Assembly: GCA_964350265.1 (NCBI GenBank) | Contig: CAYGJZ010000006.1 | Location: forward strand, 1-64,000 | Origin: BQJD01 sp964350265 | Lineage (GTDB): Bacteria; Pseudomonadota; Gammaproteobacteria; Arenicellales; CAJQKF01 | Length of the DNA: 64,000 nt | Direction: 5' to 3' | Shown here: in pieces, positions 1 to 10,069 of the stretch | How the letters are laid out: every line of letters begins with the position of its first letter | Numbering within the stretch: the stretch's first letter is position 1 | Position numbers and translations under genes: made by a program | Notes under the pieces: model-generated | The model's input: only the letters and a program-made list of their open reading frames with translations | Database searches by the model: none | Told to the model about the DNA's origin: nothing

Positions 1-2
1 AG

Positions 3-476
3 ACCAACGTGCTGTCGCTGAACGCCTCGATCCAGGCCGCCATGGCCGGCGAGGCCGGTCGCGGCTTCGCCGTGGTGGCCGACGAGGTGCAGCGCCTGGC
101 CGATCGTTCCGGGCAGGCCTCCCGCCAGATCAACGAGCTGGTCAACACCATCCAGCGCGATACCAACGACGCCGTGACCTCGATGGAACAGGCCACCCGC
201 GAGGTGGTCGAGGGCACCAACCTGGCCGATGCCGCCGGGCGCGCCCTGACCGAGATCGAACAGGAGTCCGAGCAGCTCACCGCGCTGATCCAGGAGACCG
301 CCGAGCAGACCCTGCGACACTCGAAGTCGGCCCAGGAGATTTCCTCGCGAATGACCGCCATCCGCACCGCCACCGACGACGCGGTACAGGGCGTGCGCAG
401 CACCGCGCAGTCGATCAGCAACCTCGACCGCGTGGCGCAGGAACTGCAGGAGTCGGTGGCGGGCTTCACGGTCTAG
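3..476 (+). CDS. pilJ: Type IV pilus methyl-accepting chemotaxis protein PilJ, C-terminal part
   Basis: This is the 3' end of a gene that begins before the window; frame 3 is open from the first base, so no start is visible. The visible 158 residues are the cytoplasmic signalling domain of a methyl-accepting chemotaxis protein. The hairpin-tip motif (TNVLSLNASIQAAMAGEAGR, then GFAVVADEVQRLADRS) sits at the start and is followed by a long helical return arm. The residues after the tip match the Pseudomonas PilJ pattern (QRDTNDAVTSMEQ, ending SVAGFTV) better than a flagellar receptor. In that family PilJ signals through CheW-like proteins to the ChpA/PilL kinase and controls twitching motility and cAMP. 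The kinase gene lies 55 bp downstream on the same strand, which supports the assignment. Confidence 0.88.
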   Translation, partial: TNVLSLNASIQAAMAGEAGRGFAVVADEVQRLADRSGQASRQINELVNTIQRDTNDAVTSMEQATREVVEGTNLADAAGRALTEIEQESEQLTALIQETAEQTLRHSKSAQEISSRMTAIRTATDDAVQGVRSTAQSISNLDRVAQELQESVAGFTV

Positions 477-531
477 CCGCGTACCGATGCCGATCATCCA
501 TCCGCAACCCGCCTGGTCCTGCGCCTAGCCG

Positions 532-3500
532 ATGAGCACGTTACCTACCATCGACGCCGGCACCCTGGGATGGGTGAAGTCGGAAATCGAGGACACCGCG
601 ACGCAGGCACGGGAACTGCTCGATCGCTTCGAGCACAACCCCGCCGACCGTTCTCCGATGAATCTGTGTGCCACCCACCTGCACCAGATCTACGGCACCT
701 TGACCATGGTCGAGCTCGACGGCGCGGCGCGGCTGGTGCACGAGTGCGAGCACCTGTCGCAGAAGGTGGCCGATGGCGACGTGGCCTGGCAGGCCGAGGT
801 CTCCACCGCGCTGCGCCGGGCCATGGACGACCTGTCCAGCTACCTCGAAGGACTGCAGTCGTCCCCGGTGCCGTCGCCGCTGCAGCTGGTCGAGCCGATC
901 AACCGCGTGCGCGGTGCCCGCGAGCTCGAGCCGATCCCGGAACTGGAACTGTTCTCCCCGGATCTCGCCGCCCGCCCGCCCGAGGCAACCGCCCAGTCGC
1001 GGGTGGATGCGGCGTTGTTCCTCAAGCTCGCCGACGACCTGCGCATTCGCTTCGAGCGAGCCTTGCTCGGCGCCCTGCGCAACCCGCAGGACCGTGGCCC
1101 GCTGACCGAGTTCTCGCGGGTGTTCAACAACCTCGTGTCCATCGACCGCCGCGCCTCGCTGCGCCAGTTGTGGTGGATCGGCGCGGGCCTGAGCGAAGCC
1201 CTGCTCGACGGCGGCCTGGCCCTGGACGAGAAGGTCCGGCCGATCCTCGCCCGCATCAATGAACAGCTCAAGCGGCTGAAGGACAAGTCCCCCGCGGCCA
1301 AGCGCCGCGCGCCCCCGGACGAGCTGATCAAGCGTGCGCTGCTGGTGCTGGCCTATGCCGAGAGCAACGGCGAGACGGTGAGCCGCATCCGCGAGAGTTT
1401 CGCCCTGAACGAGTGGATCGATCGTGGTCGCCAGGGCGCGCTGCCCGATGTCGAGGCGCTGAGCGGCGCGCTGACCCGCTTCGCCGGCGAGGCGGAGATG
1501 GACATCGAGCAGGCGCAGAACCTGCTGGCGCGGTATTTCTCCCCCCAGGGCGGCCAGCGCGAGGTGCTCGATCGCCTGGGTGAACGGTTCTCCGCCCTGG
1601 CACAGGCTGCCCGCCGCCACGATCTCGACGTCCTCGAGGAGCTGGTCGAGGCGCTGGCCGACGTTGCCAGGGCGGTGGGCAACGGCGAGGTGGCGGACAC
1701 CGAGAATGCCTCGCTGCAGATGGCCGGCGCGGTGCTGTTCATCCAGGACAGCGGCAGCGGCATCCGGCCGGGACTGGAATGGCGGGCACAGGCCGAGGCC
1801 AGCACGGCCTCCCTGCGCGCGGTGATCGACAACGACGCCGGCCTCGGCAACGGCCCCGCGCCGACGATGTCGCCGGCGCGGGTGGACAATGTCTCGCGGG
1901 CAGCGGCCACCGAGCTGCGCGGCGAACTGCAATACGTCGAACATGCCCTGGAACAGGTCGCCGGGGGCGAAGCCCCGCCGGCGCGCCTGCGTGGCGTCGA
2001 GGCCCACCTGAAGCGCATCGAGGGCACGCTGGAGATCCTCGAGCAGGGCAGTGCCGCCGGTCTTGCCGAGTCGTTGCGCACCGCGGTGCGCCGGGTGGTC
2101 GAAGCCGAGAACGTCTCTGGCCGAGGTCTCGACGCGCTGGCCATGGCGGTGGGAACCCTGACCCTGTGCGCCGACGAACTCGGTGCCGGCAACACCCTGG
2201 AGCGACACGAGGTCACCATCCGTCGGGCCATGGAAGAGCTGGCCGGTGTCGGCGAGGGTGGCCGCACCGCCCACCTGGAGCTGGTGCACCCGGCAACGGC
2301 GCCGGCGCCGGCGGACGATGACGACGGCGAGCTGTCGCTGGCCGACGACGTCGACAGCCTGCTCGCCGAGCTCGACGCGGCGCCGCCGGCGCAATCCTCC
2401 CCGGCCGCGCTTGCGGACGAGGAAGACGAGCTGGTCGGCATCTTCTTCGAGGAAGCCGCGGAGATTCTCCCGGCCATGCAGCGCGACCGTTCGCGCTGGC
2501 ACGACGACCCCGCCGACGGCGAGGCGCTGAAGGACCTGCGGCGCGGCTTCCACACCCTCAAGGGCAGTGGCCGCTTCGCCGGTGCCACCTCCATTGCCGA
2601 GCTTTCCTTCGCGGTGGAAGACCTGCTCAACAGCGTGATCGACGGCGAAACCGAGGACAGTGACGGCATCCACGGCTTCGTCGATCGCGCGGTGGAATCG
2701 TTGACCGCGATGGTGGATGCGCGCAGCGTCGGCGAAGTGATGTCGCTGGCGCCGTGGCAGCGCGAGGCGGAGCAGCTCAAGGGAGCGGCCTCGGCGGACG
2801 ACGACCAGGCCCTTCTCCTGGGCGAGGAACTGAAATCCCTGCATGGCCAGGCGCCGCCGCCGGCGCCGCCACCTGCCAGCGCGGGCTCGGCGGTGGACGA
2901 CGTGTTCCTGTCCGAGCTCAATGGCCACGTCGAGGTGATCGCGTCCAGCGTGGCCGAGGCGCGGCGTCGTTTCCCCGACTGGGAGATCTCCGAGCCGTTG
3001 CTGCGCACCGCCCATACCCTGCGCGGCGTGTTCCGCTCGGTGGGGCTGGCGTCGCCGGCGCGGATGGCCGATGGCCTGGATCGCCTGCTGCAGCACAAGG
3101 TGCGCAGCCACCAGGCGCTGGAGGAGGTCGACCTGGTGCTGGTGGACCAGAGCGGCCGGTTGATGCGCTTCGCCTCGGGCCGGTTCGGCGATTCGCTGAC
3201 GCTGTCCACCGAGCTGTCGATGCAGTTCGACGACCTGGCCACGGCCTTCGACCAGCGGATTGCCTACCTTGGCGACTTGCCCGCCGCACCGACGGTGATC
3301 GACTTCGACGACGAAGATGACGCCCTTGCCCTCGACGACATGCCGCTGGCCGAGGTCGCGCTGGAGGACGACACCGCGGACGAGCCGCCGGCACTGGCGG
3401 CGGTTTCTCCCGGCATCGGCGAGGACGACGAACTGATCGAGGCCTTCCGCGAGGAAGCCCAGGAAATCCTTGCCCGTCTCGACACCCAGGTGGATCGCTG

Positions 3501-5787
3501 GCGCGGCGGTGCGCCTGCCGGCGAGGCGCTGTCGGCGATGCGGCGGGAGCTGCACACCTTCAAGGGCGGTGCCCGGGCGGTGGGCTGGAGCCTGCTCGGC
3601 GATCTCGCCCACCACACCGAGACCCTGCTCGAGGACCAGCGGCTGACCGCCGCCTCGCCGGGCCCGGTGGGTTCCCTGGTGCAGGAAATGCACGACCTGG
3701 CGTTGATGGCGGTGACCAATCCGTCGATGGCCGTGGCCGCCGACCTCGAGCGGCTCAACCGCCGCGTACTCGACTTCGACCCGGCCGCCGAAATCGAGGT
3801 CGGGTCGTTGCCGCTGGCCCTTGCCGACGACGGAGAGGCTGCCGACGAGGGCGTCGAGTCGCCCCTCGAGACGGCGACGGTGTCGGCGCCGCCCGCGACC
3901 GCCGAACAACCGCCGGCGGCGGTGTTCACCCCGGCCGCGGAGGCCGGCGAGGCGCGTGCCGTGCGCGTGCGCACCGAGGTGCTGGACGAACTGGTCAGCT
4001 ATGCCGGCGAGGTCAGCATCCTGCGCTCCCGGCTGCAGCAGCAGATCGCCATGGTGCGTTCCAACCTCGGCGAGCTGGGCGAGACCGTGCGCGCCTTCCG
4101 CGACCAGTTGCGCGACCTGGAAATCGAGTCCGAGGCGCAGATGCTGGCCACCAACGAACGCATCCGGGAAGAGGGCGGCGCGGCGGAATTCGACCCGCTG
4201 GAGCTCGACCGCTTCTCCCGCCTGCAGACCCTGGCGCGTAATCTCGGCGAGAGTCTCGGCGGCCTCACCGCGATCCAGGCCGGCATCTCGGAGTTTGCCG
4301 GGGACGCCGAGAACACCCTGCAGCAGCAGCGTCACCTGAGCGACAGCCTGCAGGAAGGGCTGCTGCGCACGCGCATGATCTCCTTCGCCACGCTGGTGCC
4401 GCGCCTGCGTCACCTCACCCGCCAGACCGCCGCCGAGCTCGGCCGGCCGGTCACGCTGGAAATCAGCGGCGACCAGGTCGAGGTGGATCGCAAGGTGCTC
4501 GACCAGATGGCGGCATCCTTCGAGCACATGATTCGCAACGCCGTGTCCCACGGCATCGAGGATGCCGCCGCGCGCAGCCAGGCCGGCAAGCCGGCGGGCG
4601 GCACCATCCGTATCGGCGTCGAGCAGGATGGCAACGACATCGTCATCCGCATCGCCGACGACGGCCGTGGCATCGACCGCGCGGCCATCGCCGAGCGTGC
4701 CCGCGCCATCGGCCTGCTGCGCGACGGGCAGGAACTGGGCGAGGACGACCTGGTCCGCGTGCTGGCGACGCCGGGCCTGTCCACCGCCAGCGAGGTCAGC
4801 CAGGTCTCCGGCCGCGGCGTCGGCATGGACGTGGTCAGCGAGATGGTGCGCCAGCTCGGCGGCTCCATCGGCGTCGAGACCAGCCCAGGGGCCGGCACCA
4901 CCTTCGTGCTGCGCGTGCCGGTAACGCTGGCGGTGAGCCACGCGCTGCTGGTCTATGCCGGCGAACAGATGTTCGCGGTGCCTGCGCGGTTGATCATCAA
5001 CGTCCTGCGTCTGAAGAAAGACGACCTGGAGGACGGCGACGAGGACGCCGACGCCTATACCTACTACAACGACCGTCGCATTCCCGTGCTCAACCTGGCC
5101 AACCGCCTCGGCCTGCCGTTCCGGGCCAGCGAGCGCGGCGTGGCCAACGTGATCGTGGTGCGTGCCGGTCTGCGCGAGATCGGCCTGTGGGTGGAATCCA
5201 TCTCCGACACCCGCGAGGTGGTGGTCAAGCCGCTTGGCTCGATGCTGCAGTCGATTCCCGGCATCGGCGCGGTGACCCTGCTCGGCGACGGCAGCATCGT
5301 GCTCATCCTCGACGTGCCCGACCTGTGGCAGGCGCGCCGGGTGCGCATTGCCGAGGACTCCTATGCCGCCTCGGTGACCAGCAGCGACCAGGTCACGGTG
5401 ATGGTGGTGGACGACTCGATGACGGTGCGCAACGTCATGGGTCGCGACCTGCAGAACAACGGCTTCGAGGTGATCCTGGCAAAGGACGGCGTCGACGCCA
5501 TCGAGCAGCTGCGGCACACGGTGCCGGACATCATGCTGGTGGACCTGGAAATGCCGCGCATGGACGGCTTCGAGCTGACCCGTCGCGTGCGCGTGGACGA
5601 CAACCTGCGCGAGGTGCCGATCCTGATCATCACCTCGCGGGCCGGCAGCCGCCACCGGGAGCAGGCCACCCGTCTCGGCGCCAACGGCTACATGAGCAAG
5701 CCCTACCGGCTGGACGACCTGGTGCGCTCCATCCAGGGGCTGACCGGGGATGGCGCCCAGGCGGCCGCGCTGGAGACGGTGCACTAG
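532..5787 (+). CDS. chpA: Hybrid chemosensory histidine kinase ChpA/PilL (multi-Hpt, CheA-type, receiver)
   Basis: A 1751-residue CheA-type kinase for the type IV pilus chemosensory system. Three canonical Hpt phosphotransfer domains have histidines near residues 674 (HTLKGSGRF), 828 (HTLRGVFRS) and 1008 (HTFKGGARA). They are preceded by about 600 residues that look like degenerate Hpt-like repeats. A dimerisation segment (about 1145-1290) leads to the HATPase domain, with N-box Asn 1336 and G1-box DDGRG at 1376. A CheW-like domain (about 1465-1610) and a C-terminal receiver follow. The receiver has acidic pocket D1627/D1628, phosphoacceptor D1671 and Lys 1723. Acidic Ala/Pro-rich linkers separate the modules. 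The start ATG lies 55 bp after pilJ with no clear terminator between, so co-transcription is likely. Pseudomonas ChpA is longer and has more phosphotransfer domains. Confidence 0.92.
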   Translation: MSTLPTIDAGTLGWVKSEIEDTATQARELLDRFEHNPADRSPMNLCATHLHQIYGTLTMVELDGAARLVHECEHLSQKVADGDVAWQAEVSTALRRAMDDLSSYLEGLQSSPVPSPLQLVEPINRVRGARELEPIPELELFSPDLAARPPEATAQSRVDAALFLKLADDLRIRFERALLGALRNPQDRGPLTEFSRVFNNLVSIDRRASLRQLWWIGAGLSEALLDGGLALDEKVRPILARINEQLKRLKDKSPAAKRRAPPDELIKRALLVLAYAESNGETVSRIRESFALNEWIDRGRQGALPDVEALSGALTRFAGEAEMDIEQAQNLLARYFSPQGGQREVLDRLGERFSALAQAARRHDLDVLEELVEALADVARAVGNGEVADTENASLQMAGAVLFIQDSGSGIRPGLEWRAQAEASTASLRAVIDNDAGLGNGPAPTMSPARVDNVSRAAATELRGELQYVEHALEQVAGGEAPPARLRGVEAHLKRIEGTLEILEQGSAAGLAESLRTAVRRVVEAENVSGRGLDALAMAVGTLTLCADELGAGNTLERHEVTIRRAMEELAGVGEGGRTAHLELVHPATAPAPADDDDGELSLADDVDSLLAELDAAPPAQSSPAALADEEDELVGIFFEEAAEILPAMQRDRSRWHDDPADGEALKDLRRGFHTLKGSGRFAGATSIAELSFAVEDLLNSVIDGETEDSDGIHGFVDRAVESLTAMVDARSVGEVMSLAPWQREAEQLKGAASADDDQALLLGEELKSLHGQAPPPAPPPASAGSAVDDVFLSELNGHVEVIASSVAEARRRFPDWEISEPLLRTAHTLRGVFRSVGLASPARMADGLDRLLQHKVRSHQALEEVDLVLVDQSGRLMRFASGRFGDSLTLSTELSMQFDDLATAFDQRIAYLGDLPAAPTVIDFDDEDDALALDDMPLAEVALEDDTADEPPALAAVSPGIGEDDELIEAFREEAQEILARLDTQVDRWRGGAPAGEALSAMRRELHTFKGGARAVGWSLLGDLAHHTETLLEDQRLTAASPGPVGSLVQEMHDLALMAVTNPSMAVAADLERLNRRVLDFDPAAEIEVGSLPLALADDGEAADEGVESPLETATVSAPPATAEQPPAAVFTPAAEAGEARAVRVRTEVLDELVSYAGEVSILRSRLQQQIAMVRSNLGELGETVRAFRDQLRDLEIESEAQMLATNERIREEGGAAEFDPLELDRFSRLQTLARNLGESLGGLTAIQAGISEFAGDAENTLQQQRHLSDSLQEGLLRTRMISFATLVPRLRHLTRQTAAELGRPVTLEISGDQVEVDRKVLDQMAASFEHMIRNAVSHGIEDAAARSQAGKPAGGTIRIGVEQDGNDIVIRIADDGRGIDRAAIAERARAIGLLRDGQELGEDDLVRVLATPGLSTASEVSQVSGRGVGMDVVSEMVRQLGGSIGVETSPGAGTTFVLRVPVTLAVSHALLVYAGEQMFAVPARLIINVLRLKKDDLEDGDEDADAYTYYNDRRIPVLNLANRLGLPFRASERGVANVIVVRAGLREIGLWVESISDTREVVVKPLGSMLQSIPGIGAVTLLGDGSIVLILDVPDLWQARRVRIAEDSYAASVTSSDQVTVMVVDDSMTVRNVMGRDLQNNGFEVILAKDGVDAIEQLRHTVPDIMLVDLEMPRMDGFELTRRVRVDDNLREVPILIITSRAGSRHREQATRLGANGYMSKPYRLDDLVRSIQGLTGDGAQAAALETVH

Positions 5788-5862
5788 ACCCCGGCGACAT
5801 GAACGGACACCGGCCAGGCCGCGCCCGCAGCGGGGGCGCAATCACCCCATCGACGCCGCGCC

Positions 5863-6702
5863 ATGCCTGAACTGGAAACCTTGCGCGAACTGGTCGAGGA
5901 AGCCGCCGGCCGCTTCCTCAACACCGCCTCGCTGTTCGGCGACGGCGAGATGCGCAAGGAGGATGGCTCGCTGGTGACGGTCACCGACGACGCCATCCAG
6001 CAGTTTCTCGAGCACAGTCTCGGCCAGCGACATCCCGGCATTTCCTTCATGGGCGAGGAAATGCCCCATGCCCGCCAGGTCTCGGTGGTGGCTGGCGAGA
6101 GCGAGCGCTTCTGGGTTCTCGACCCCCTCGACGGTACCACCAACTTCATCGCCGGCTTTCCCTGCTACGGCATTTCCCTGGCGCTGGTGGAAAATGGCGA
6201 GGCCGTGCTCGGCGTGGTGCACGATCCCATCCGCGGCGAGACCTTCTGCGCCGAACGGGGTGCCGGGGCGAGCCTCAACGGGGTGCCGCTGCGCACCCGG
6301 CCGGTGGACCGGCTGGGGCAGTGCGTGGCCAACATCGACTACAAGCGGCTCACCGGGCCGGTGGCCGAGCGGCTGTTTCGTTCGCCGCCCTACCGCGCCC
6401 AGCGCAACATCGGTTCCTGCGTGCTGGAGTGGTGCTGGCTGGCCGCCGGCCGGGTGCAACTGTACCTGCACGGCGGGCAGAAGTTGTGGGACTATGCCGC
6501 CGGCTCGCTGATCCTGGCCGAGGCCGGCGGGCTGGCGAGCAGCTTCGACGGTCTCGGGCTGAACTGCCGCTCGCTGTCCAAGCGCTCGGTGATCGCGGCC
6601 TCGACGCCGGAGTTGCACGCCTTGTGGAGCGCGTGGATCATTCGCCAGAACTGCCTGGCGGCGCCGGTGACACCCGCTGGCGGGCCCGGGCCGGCTGCCT
6701 GA
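5863..6702 (+). CDS. Inositol monophosphatase family protein
   Basis: A 279-aa member of the Mg2+- or Li+-sensitive phosphatase superfamily (SuhB/CysQ/HisN-type fold). The metal-binding signatures are all present: GEE at residues 64-66, DPLDGTTNF from residue 87, and the C-terminal WDYAAG with Asp at 210. The substrate cannot be read from sequence; inositol-1-phosphate, PAP or histidinol phosphate are all possible in this superfamily. It follows chpA by 75 bp on the same strand and precedes the Calvin-cycle block by 190 bp. Being next to carbon-fixation genes does not make it the fructose-1,6-bisphosphatase, although archaeal relatives have that activity. Confidence 0.85.
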   Translation: MPELETLRELVEEAAGRFLNTASLFGDGEMRKEDGSLVTVTDDAIQQFLEHSLGQRHPGISFMGEEMPHARQVSVVAGESERFWVLDPLDGTTNFIAGFPCYGISLALVENGEAVLGVVHDPIRGETFCAERGAGASLNGVPLRTRPVDRLGQCVANIDYKRLTGPVAERLFRSPPYRAQRNIGSCVLEWCWLAAGRVQLYLHGGQKLWDYAAGSLILAEAGGLASSFDGLGLNCRSLSKRSVIAASTPELHALWSAWIIRQNCLAAPVTPAGGPGPAA

Positions 6703-6892
6703 CGGGCGCCGCGGGAGCGGTCCGGGCGTCTTGCCGGCGGATCAAAAAGTTTTACTGGCCATCCACTGCCGATCGCGGCATAGTGCCAGCCTCCCGCACC
6801 AAGGCCCGCGCCGTTCGCGATCACCGCGAGCCCCGCGCAATGCGCCGTGAGAAATTGATATCGTTCTGAAATAAAGAGGTTTTTGAGAGTCA
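6703..6892. other. Intergenic leader of the Calvin-cycle cluster
   Basis: 190 bp between the IMPase-family gene and transketolase. The second half is more AT-rich than its surroundings and ends in a purine-rich ribosome-binding stretch (AAAGAGG) before the tkt ATG. Short symmetric elements such as TCGCG-ATCAC-CGCGA occur at about 6817-6831. This is the natural place for a promoter and a CbbR-type regulator site, but I could not identify a convincing -35/-10 pair. Confidence 0.3.
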
Positions 6893-8917
6893 ATGGCACA
6901 AGCACAAGCCAACCAGGCCCCGCGGCGACGGGACAAGGCCAACGCCATCCGCGCACTGGCCATGGACGCGGTGCAGAAGGCGAAGTCCGGCCACCCCGGC
7001 GCGCCGATGGGCATGGCGGACATCGCCGAGGTGCTGTGGTGCGACTACCTGCGACACAACCCCGAAAACCCCGACTGGCCGGACCGCGACCGTTTCGTGC
7101 TGTCCAACGGCCACGGCTCGATGCTGCTCTACGCACTGCTGCACCTGTCCGGCTACGCGCTTGGCATCGACGACCTGAAATCCTTCCGGCAGCTGCATTC
7201 CAGGACCCCCGGTCATCCGGAGTACGGCTATGCCCCCGGGGTCGAAACCACCACCGGGCCGCTGGGCCAGGGCATCAGCAATGCCGTCGGCATGGCCATC
7301 GCGGAAAAGGTGATGGCGGGCCACTTCAACCGCGAAGGCCACGTCATCGTCGACCACCACACCTACGTCTTCCTCGGCGACGGCTGCCTGATGGAAGGCA
7401 TTTCCCACGAGGCCTGCTCGCTGGCCGGCACCCTGGGGCTGGGCAAGCTGGTCGCCTTCTGGGACGACAACGGCATCTCCATCGACGGCGAGGTCGGCGG
7501 CTGGTTCACCGACGATACCCCGGCCCGCTTCCGTGCCTATGGCTGGCACGTGGTCGAACTGGTCGACGGCCATGACCCGGCAGCGGTGGCCAGGGCCATC
7601 GACGAGGCGCGCGCGGAAACCGACCGGCCGTCGCTGATCTGCTGCCGGACCATCATCGGCTGGGGCTCGCCGGGCAAGCAGGGCACCGAGTCCTGCCACG
7701 GCGCGCCGCTGGGCGAGGAGGAGGTGGCGAAGGTGCGCGAAACCATCGGCTGGCCGCATCCGCCCTTCGAGGTGCCGGCGGACATCTACCAGGCCTGGAG
7801 CGCCCGCGAGTCCGGCGCCGCCGCCGAGGCGAACTGGCGCAAGCGCTTCGGCGCCTACCGCGACGCCTACCCGGAGCTGGCGGCGGAATTCGATCGTCGC
7901 ATGAATGGCGAGCTGCCGGCGGACTTCGCGCAGGTGGCCGCCGACTACGTGGCCCGCACGGTGGCCGAGGGCGCCACCATTGCCAGCCGCAAGGCGTCGC
8001 AGAACAGCCTCGAGGCCCTTGCCCCGGCACTGCCCGAGCTGGTCGGCGGCTCTGCCGACCTGGCCGGTTCCAACCTCACCCTGTGGTCCGGGTCGGTGCC
8101 GTTGTCGCGCGGCGTCGACGACGGCAACTACATCTATTTCGGCGTGCGCGAGTTCGCCATGGCGGCCATCTGCAACGGCATTGCCCTGCATCGCGGGGTG
8201 ATTCCCTACGGCGCCACCTTCCTGATGTTTTCCGAGTACGCCCGCAATGCCCTGCGCATGGCGGCGCTGATGCAGGTGCGATCGATCTTTGTCTTCACCC
8301 ACGACTCCATCGGCCTCGGCGAGGACGGTCCCACCCACCAGGCGGTGGAGCAGGCGTCGACCCTGCGGCTGATTCCGCGCATGTCGGTGTGGCGCCCCTG
8401 CGACACGGTGGAAACCGCGGTGGCCTGGCGCGAGGCGCTGGCCCGGGGCGACGGGCCGAGCTGCCTGCTGTTTTCCCGCCAGAACCTCCCCTTCCAGGCA
8501 CGTGATGCCGGCCAGGTGGAAGCCATTGCCCGCGGCGGCTACGTGCTGCGGGACTGTGAAGGCGAGCCCGAGGCGGTTATCATCGCCACCGGCTCGGAAG
8601 TCGCGCTGGCGGTGGATGCCTGGCAGCGACTCGGCGACGAGGGCCGTCGCGTGCGCGTGGTCTCGATGCCCTCCACCGACGCCTTCGACCGCCAGGACGC
8701 CGCCTACCGCGAGTCGGTGCTGCCGGCCGCGGTGACCGCGCGGGTGGCGGTGGAAGCCGGGGTGACCGACTACTGGCGCAAGTACGTCGGGCTCGATGGC
8801 CGCGTGGTCGGCATCGACACCTTCGGCGAATCGGCACCCGCCGACGCGGTGTTCGCCCATTTCGGCTTCACCGTGGACAACGTGGTCGACAACGTACGCG
8901 CGTTGATCGACGGCTAG
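6893..8917 (+). CDS. tkt: Transketolase
   Basis: A 674-aa thiamine-diphosphate enzyme that moves two-carbon ketol units between sugar phosphates in the Calvin and pentose phosphate pathways. The N-terminal GHPGAPMGMADIAEVLW signature is present. The ThDP/Mg2+ motif begins with GDG at residues 162-164 and includes MEGISHE. The central pyrimidine-binding domain holds GVREFAMAAICNG and the phosphate-contacting TFLMFSEYARNALRMAALM. Full length compares with about 660-670 residues in the family. It heads the same-strand series tkt-gap-pgk-fba with gaps of 59-76 bp, which fits the cbb order of autotrophic proteobacteria, so a cbbT role is likely. Confidence 0.96.
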   Translation: MAQAQANQAPRRRDKANAIRALAMDAVQKAKSGHPGAPMGMADIAEVLWCDYLRHNPENPDWPDRDRFVLSNGHGSMLLYALLHLSGYALGIDDLKSFRQLHSRTPGHPEYGYAPGVETTTGPLGQGISNAVGMAIAEKVMAGHFNREGHVIVDHHTYVFLGDGCLMEGISHEACSLAGTLGLGKLVAFWDDNGISIDGEVGGWFTDDTPARFRAYGWHVVELVDGHDPAAVARAIDEARAETDRPSLICCRTIIGWGSPGKQGTESCHGAPLGEEEVAKVRETIGWPHPPFEVPADIYQAWSARESGAAAEANWRKRFGAYRDAYPELAAEFDRRMNGELPADFAQVAADYVARTVAEGATIASRKASQNSLEALAPALPELVGGSADLAGSNLTLWSGSVPLSRGVDDGNYIYFGVREFAMAAICNGIALHRGVIPYGATFLMFSEYARNALRMAALMQVRSIFVFTHDSIGLGEDGPTHQAVEQASTLRLIPRMSVWRPCDTVETAVAWREALARGDGPSCLLFSRQNLPFQARDAGQVEAIARGGYVLRDCEGEPEAVIIATGSEVALAVDAWQRLGDEGRRVRVVSMPSTDAFDRQDAAYRESVLPAAVTARVAVEAGVTDYWRKYVGLDGRVVGIDTFGESAPADAVFAHFGFTVDNVVDNVRALIDG

Positions 8918-8976
8918 CGCCCCGCCGCAAGGCCGGGCCACGACACAGGCTTACCATTCACCAGGAGTGACACTTC

Positions 8977-9993
8977 ATGGCCATCAAGGTTGCGATCAAC
9001 GGGTTTGGTCGAATCGGGCGCAACGTCATGCGCGCATTGTTCGAGTCCGGTCGCCAGGGGCAGATCGAGATTGTTGCCATCAACGACCTCGGCGATGCCG
9101 CCACCAATGCCCACCTGCTGCAGTACGACACCGCCCACGGCCGCTTCGGCCAGCCGGTGACCGTGGACGGCGACAGCTTTCGCGTCGGCGATGCCCGGGT
9201 GCGCGTGATCGCCGAACGTGATCCGTCGAAGCTGCCCTGGGGTGAGCTCGGGGTCGACGTGGTGCTGGAGTGCACCGGCCTGTTCACCAGCAAGGAAAAG
9301 GCCTCCGCCCACCTCGCGGCCGGGGCGAAGAAGGTGATCATCTCCGCGCCGGGCGGCAAGGACGTCGACGCCACCATCGTCTACGGCGTCAACCACCAGG
9401 TGCTCAAGGCCAGCGACACGGTGATCTCCAACGCCTCGTGCACCACCAACTGCCTGGCGCCGCTGGTCAAGCCGCTGCACGATGCCATCGGCGTCGAGAA
9501 CGGCCTGATGACCACCATCCATGCCTACACCAACGACCAGGTGCTGAGCGACGTCTACCACTCCGACCTGCGTCGTGCCCGCTCCGCCACGCAGTCGATG
9601 ATCCCGACCAAGACCGGCGCCGCCGCCGCGGTCGGCCTGGTGCTGCCGGAACTGAACGGCAAGCTCGACGGCTTCGCCGTGCGCGTGCCGACCATCAACG
9701 TGTCCATCGTCGACCTGACCTTCCGCGCCAGTCGCGACACCACCGTGGACGAAGTGCACGGCATCATGAAGGCGGCGGCGGAAAGCGGACCGCTGAAAGG
9801 CATCCTCGCCTACAACGAGCAGCCGCTGGTGTCGGTGGACTTCAACCACAGCGCGGTGTCTTCCACCTACGATGCCTACATGACCCGCGTGGTCGGCGGC
9901 ACCACCGTCAAGGTCTGCTCGTGGTACGACAACGAGTGGGGCTTCTCCAACCGCATGCTCGACACCACCGTCGCGCTGATGAACGCCGCCTGA
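8977..9993 (+). CDS. gap: Type I glyceraldehyde-3-phosphate dehydrogenase
   Basis: A 338-aa enzyme interconverting glyceraldehyde-3-phosphate and 1,3-bisphosphoglycerate. The N-terminus carries the Rossmann motif INGFGRIGRNV. The active site is SNASCTTNC with catalytic Cys 155, and the C-terminus has WYDNEWGFSNRM. The start ATG follows a good Shine-Dalgarno (CAGGAGTG) 9 bp upstream. Placed between tkt and pgk, it would work in the reductive direction during CO2 fixation. NAD versus NADP preference cannot be settled by eye. Confidence 0.96.
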   Translation: MAIKVAINGFGRIGRNVMRALFESGRQGQIEIVAINDLGDAATNAHLLQYDTAHGRFGQPVTVDGDSFRVGDARVRVIAERDPSKLPWGELGVDVVLECTGLFTSKEKASAHLAAGAKKVIISAPGGKDVDATIVYGVNHQVLKASDTVISNASCTTNCLAPLVKPLHDAIGVENGLMTTIHAYTNDQVLSDVYHSDLRRARSATQSMIPTKTGAAAAVGLVLPELNGKLDGFAVRVPTINVSIVDLTFRASRDTTVDEVHGIMKAAAESGPLKGILAYNEQPLVSVDFNHSAVSSTYDAYMTRVVGGTTVKVCSWYDNEWGFSNRMLDTTVALMNAA

Positions 9994-10069
9994 GGCGAAC
10001 AACGGGGCAGGGCGGCGAACGGCCGGGCCGCGTCGCCGCCCGGGTACCGCCGGACCTGAAGGGAAGACC

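Noticed and set aside
541..5841. A 1766-codon open frame on the minus strand across chpA
   Set aside because: It mirrors the coding frame of chpA. In GC-rich genes the antisense frame with complementary codon positions stays open, and its translation is His/Arg/Gly-rich with no domain.
6890..8941. A 683-codon minus-strand frame opposite transketolase
   Set aside because: Transketolase motifs on the plus strand are complete; the opposite frame has none.
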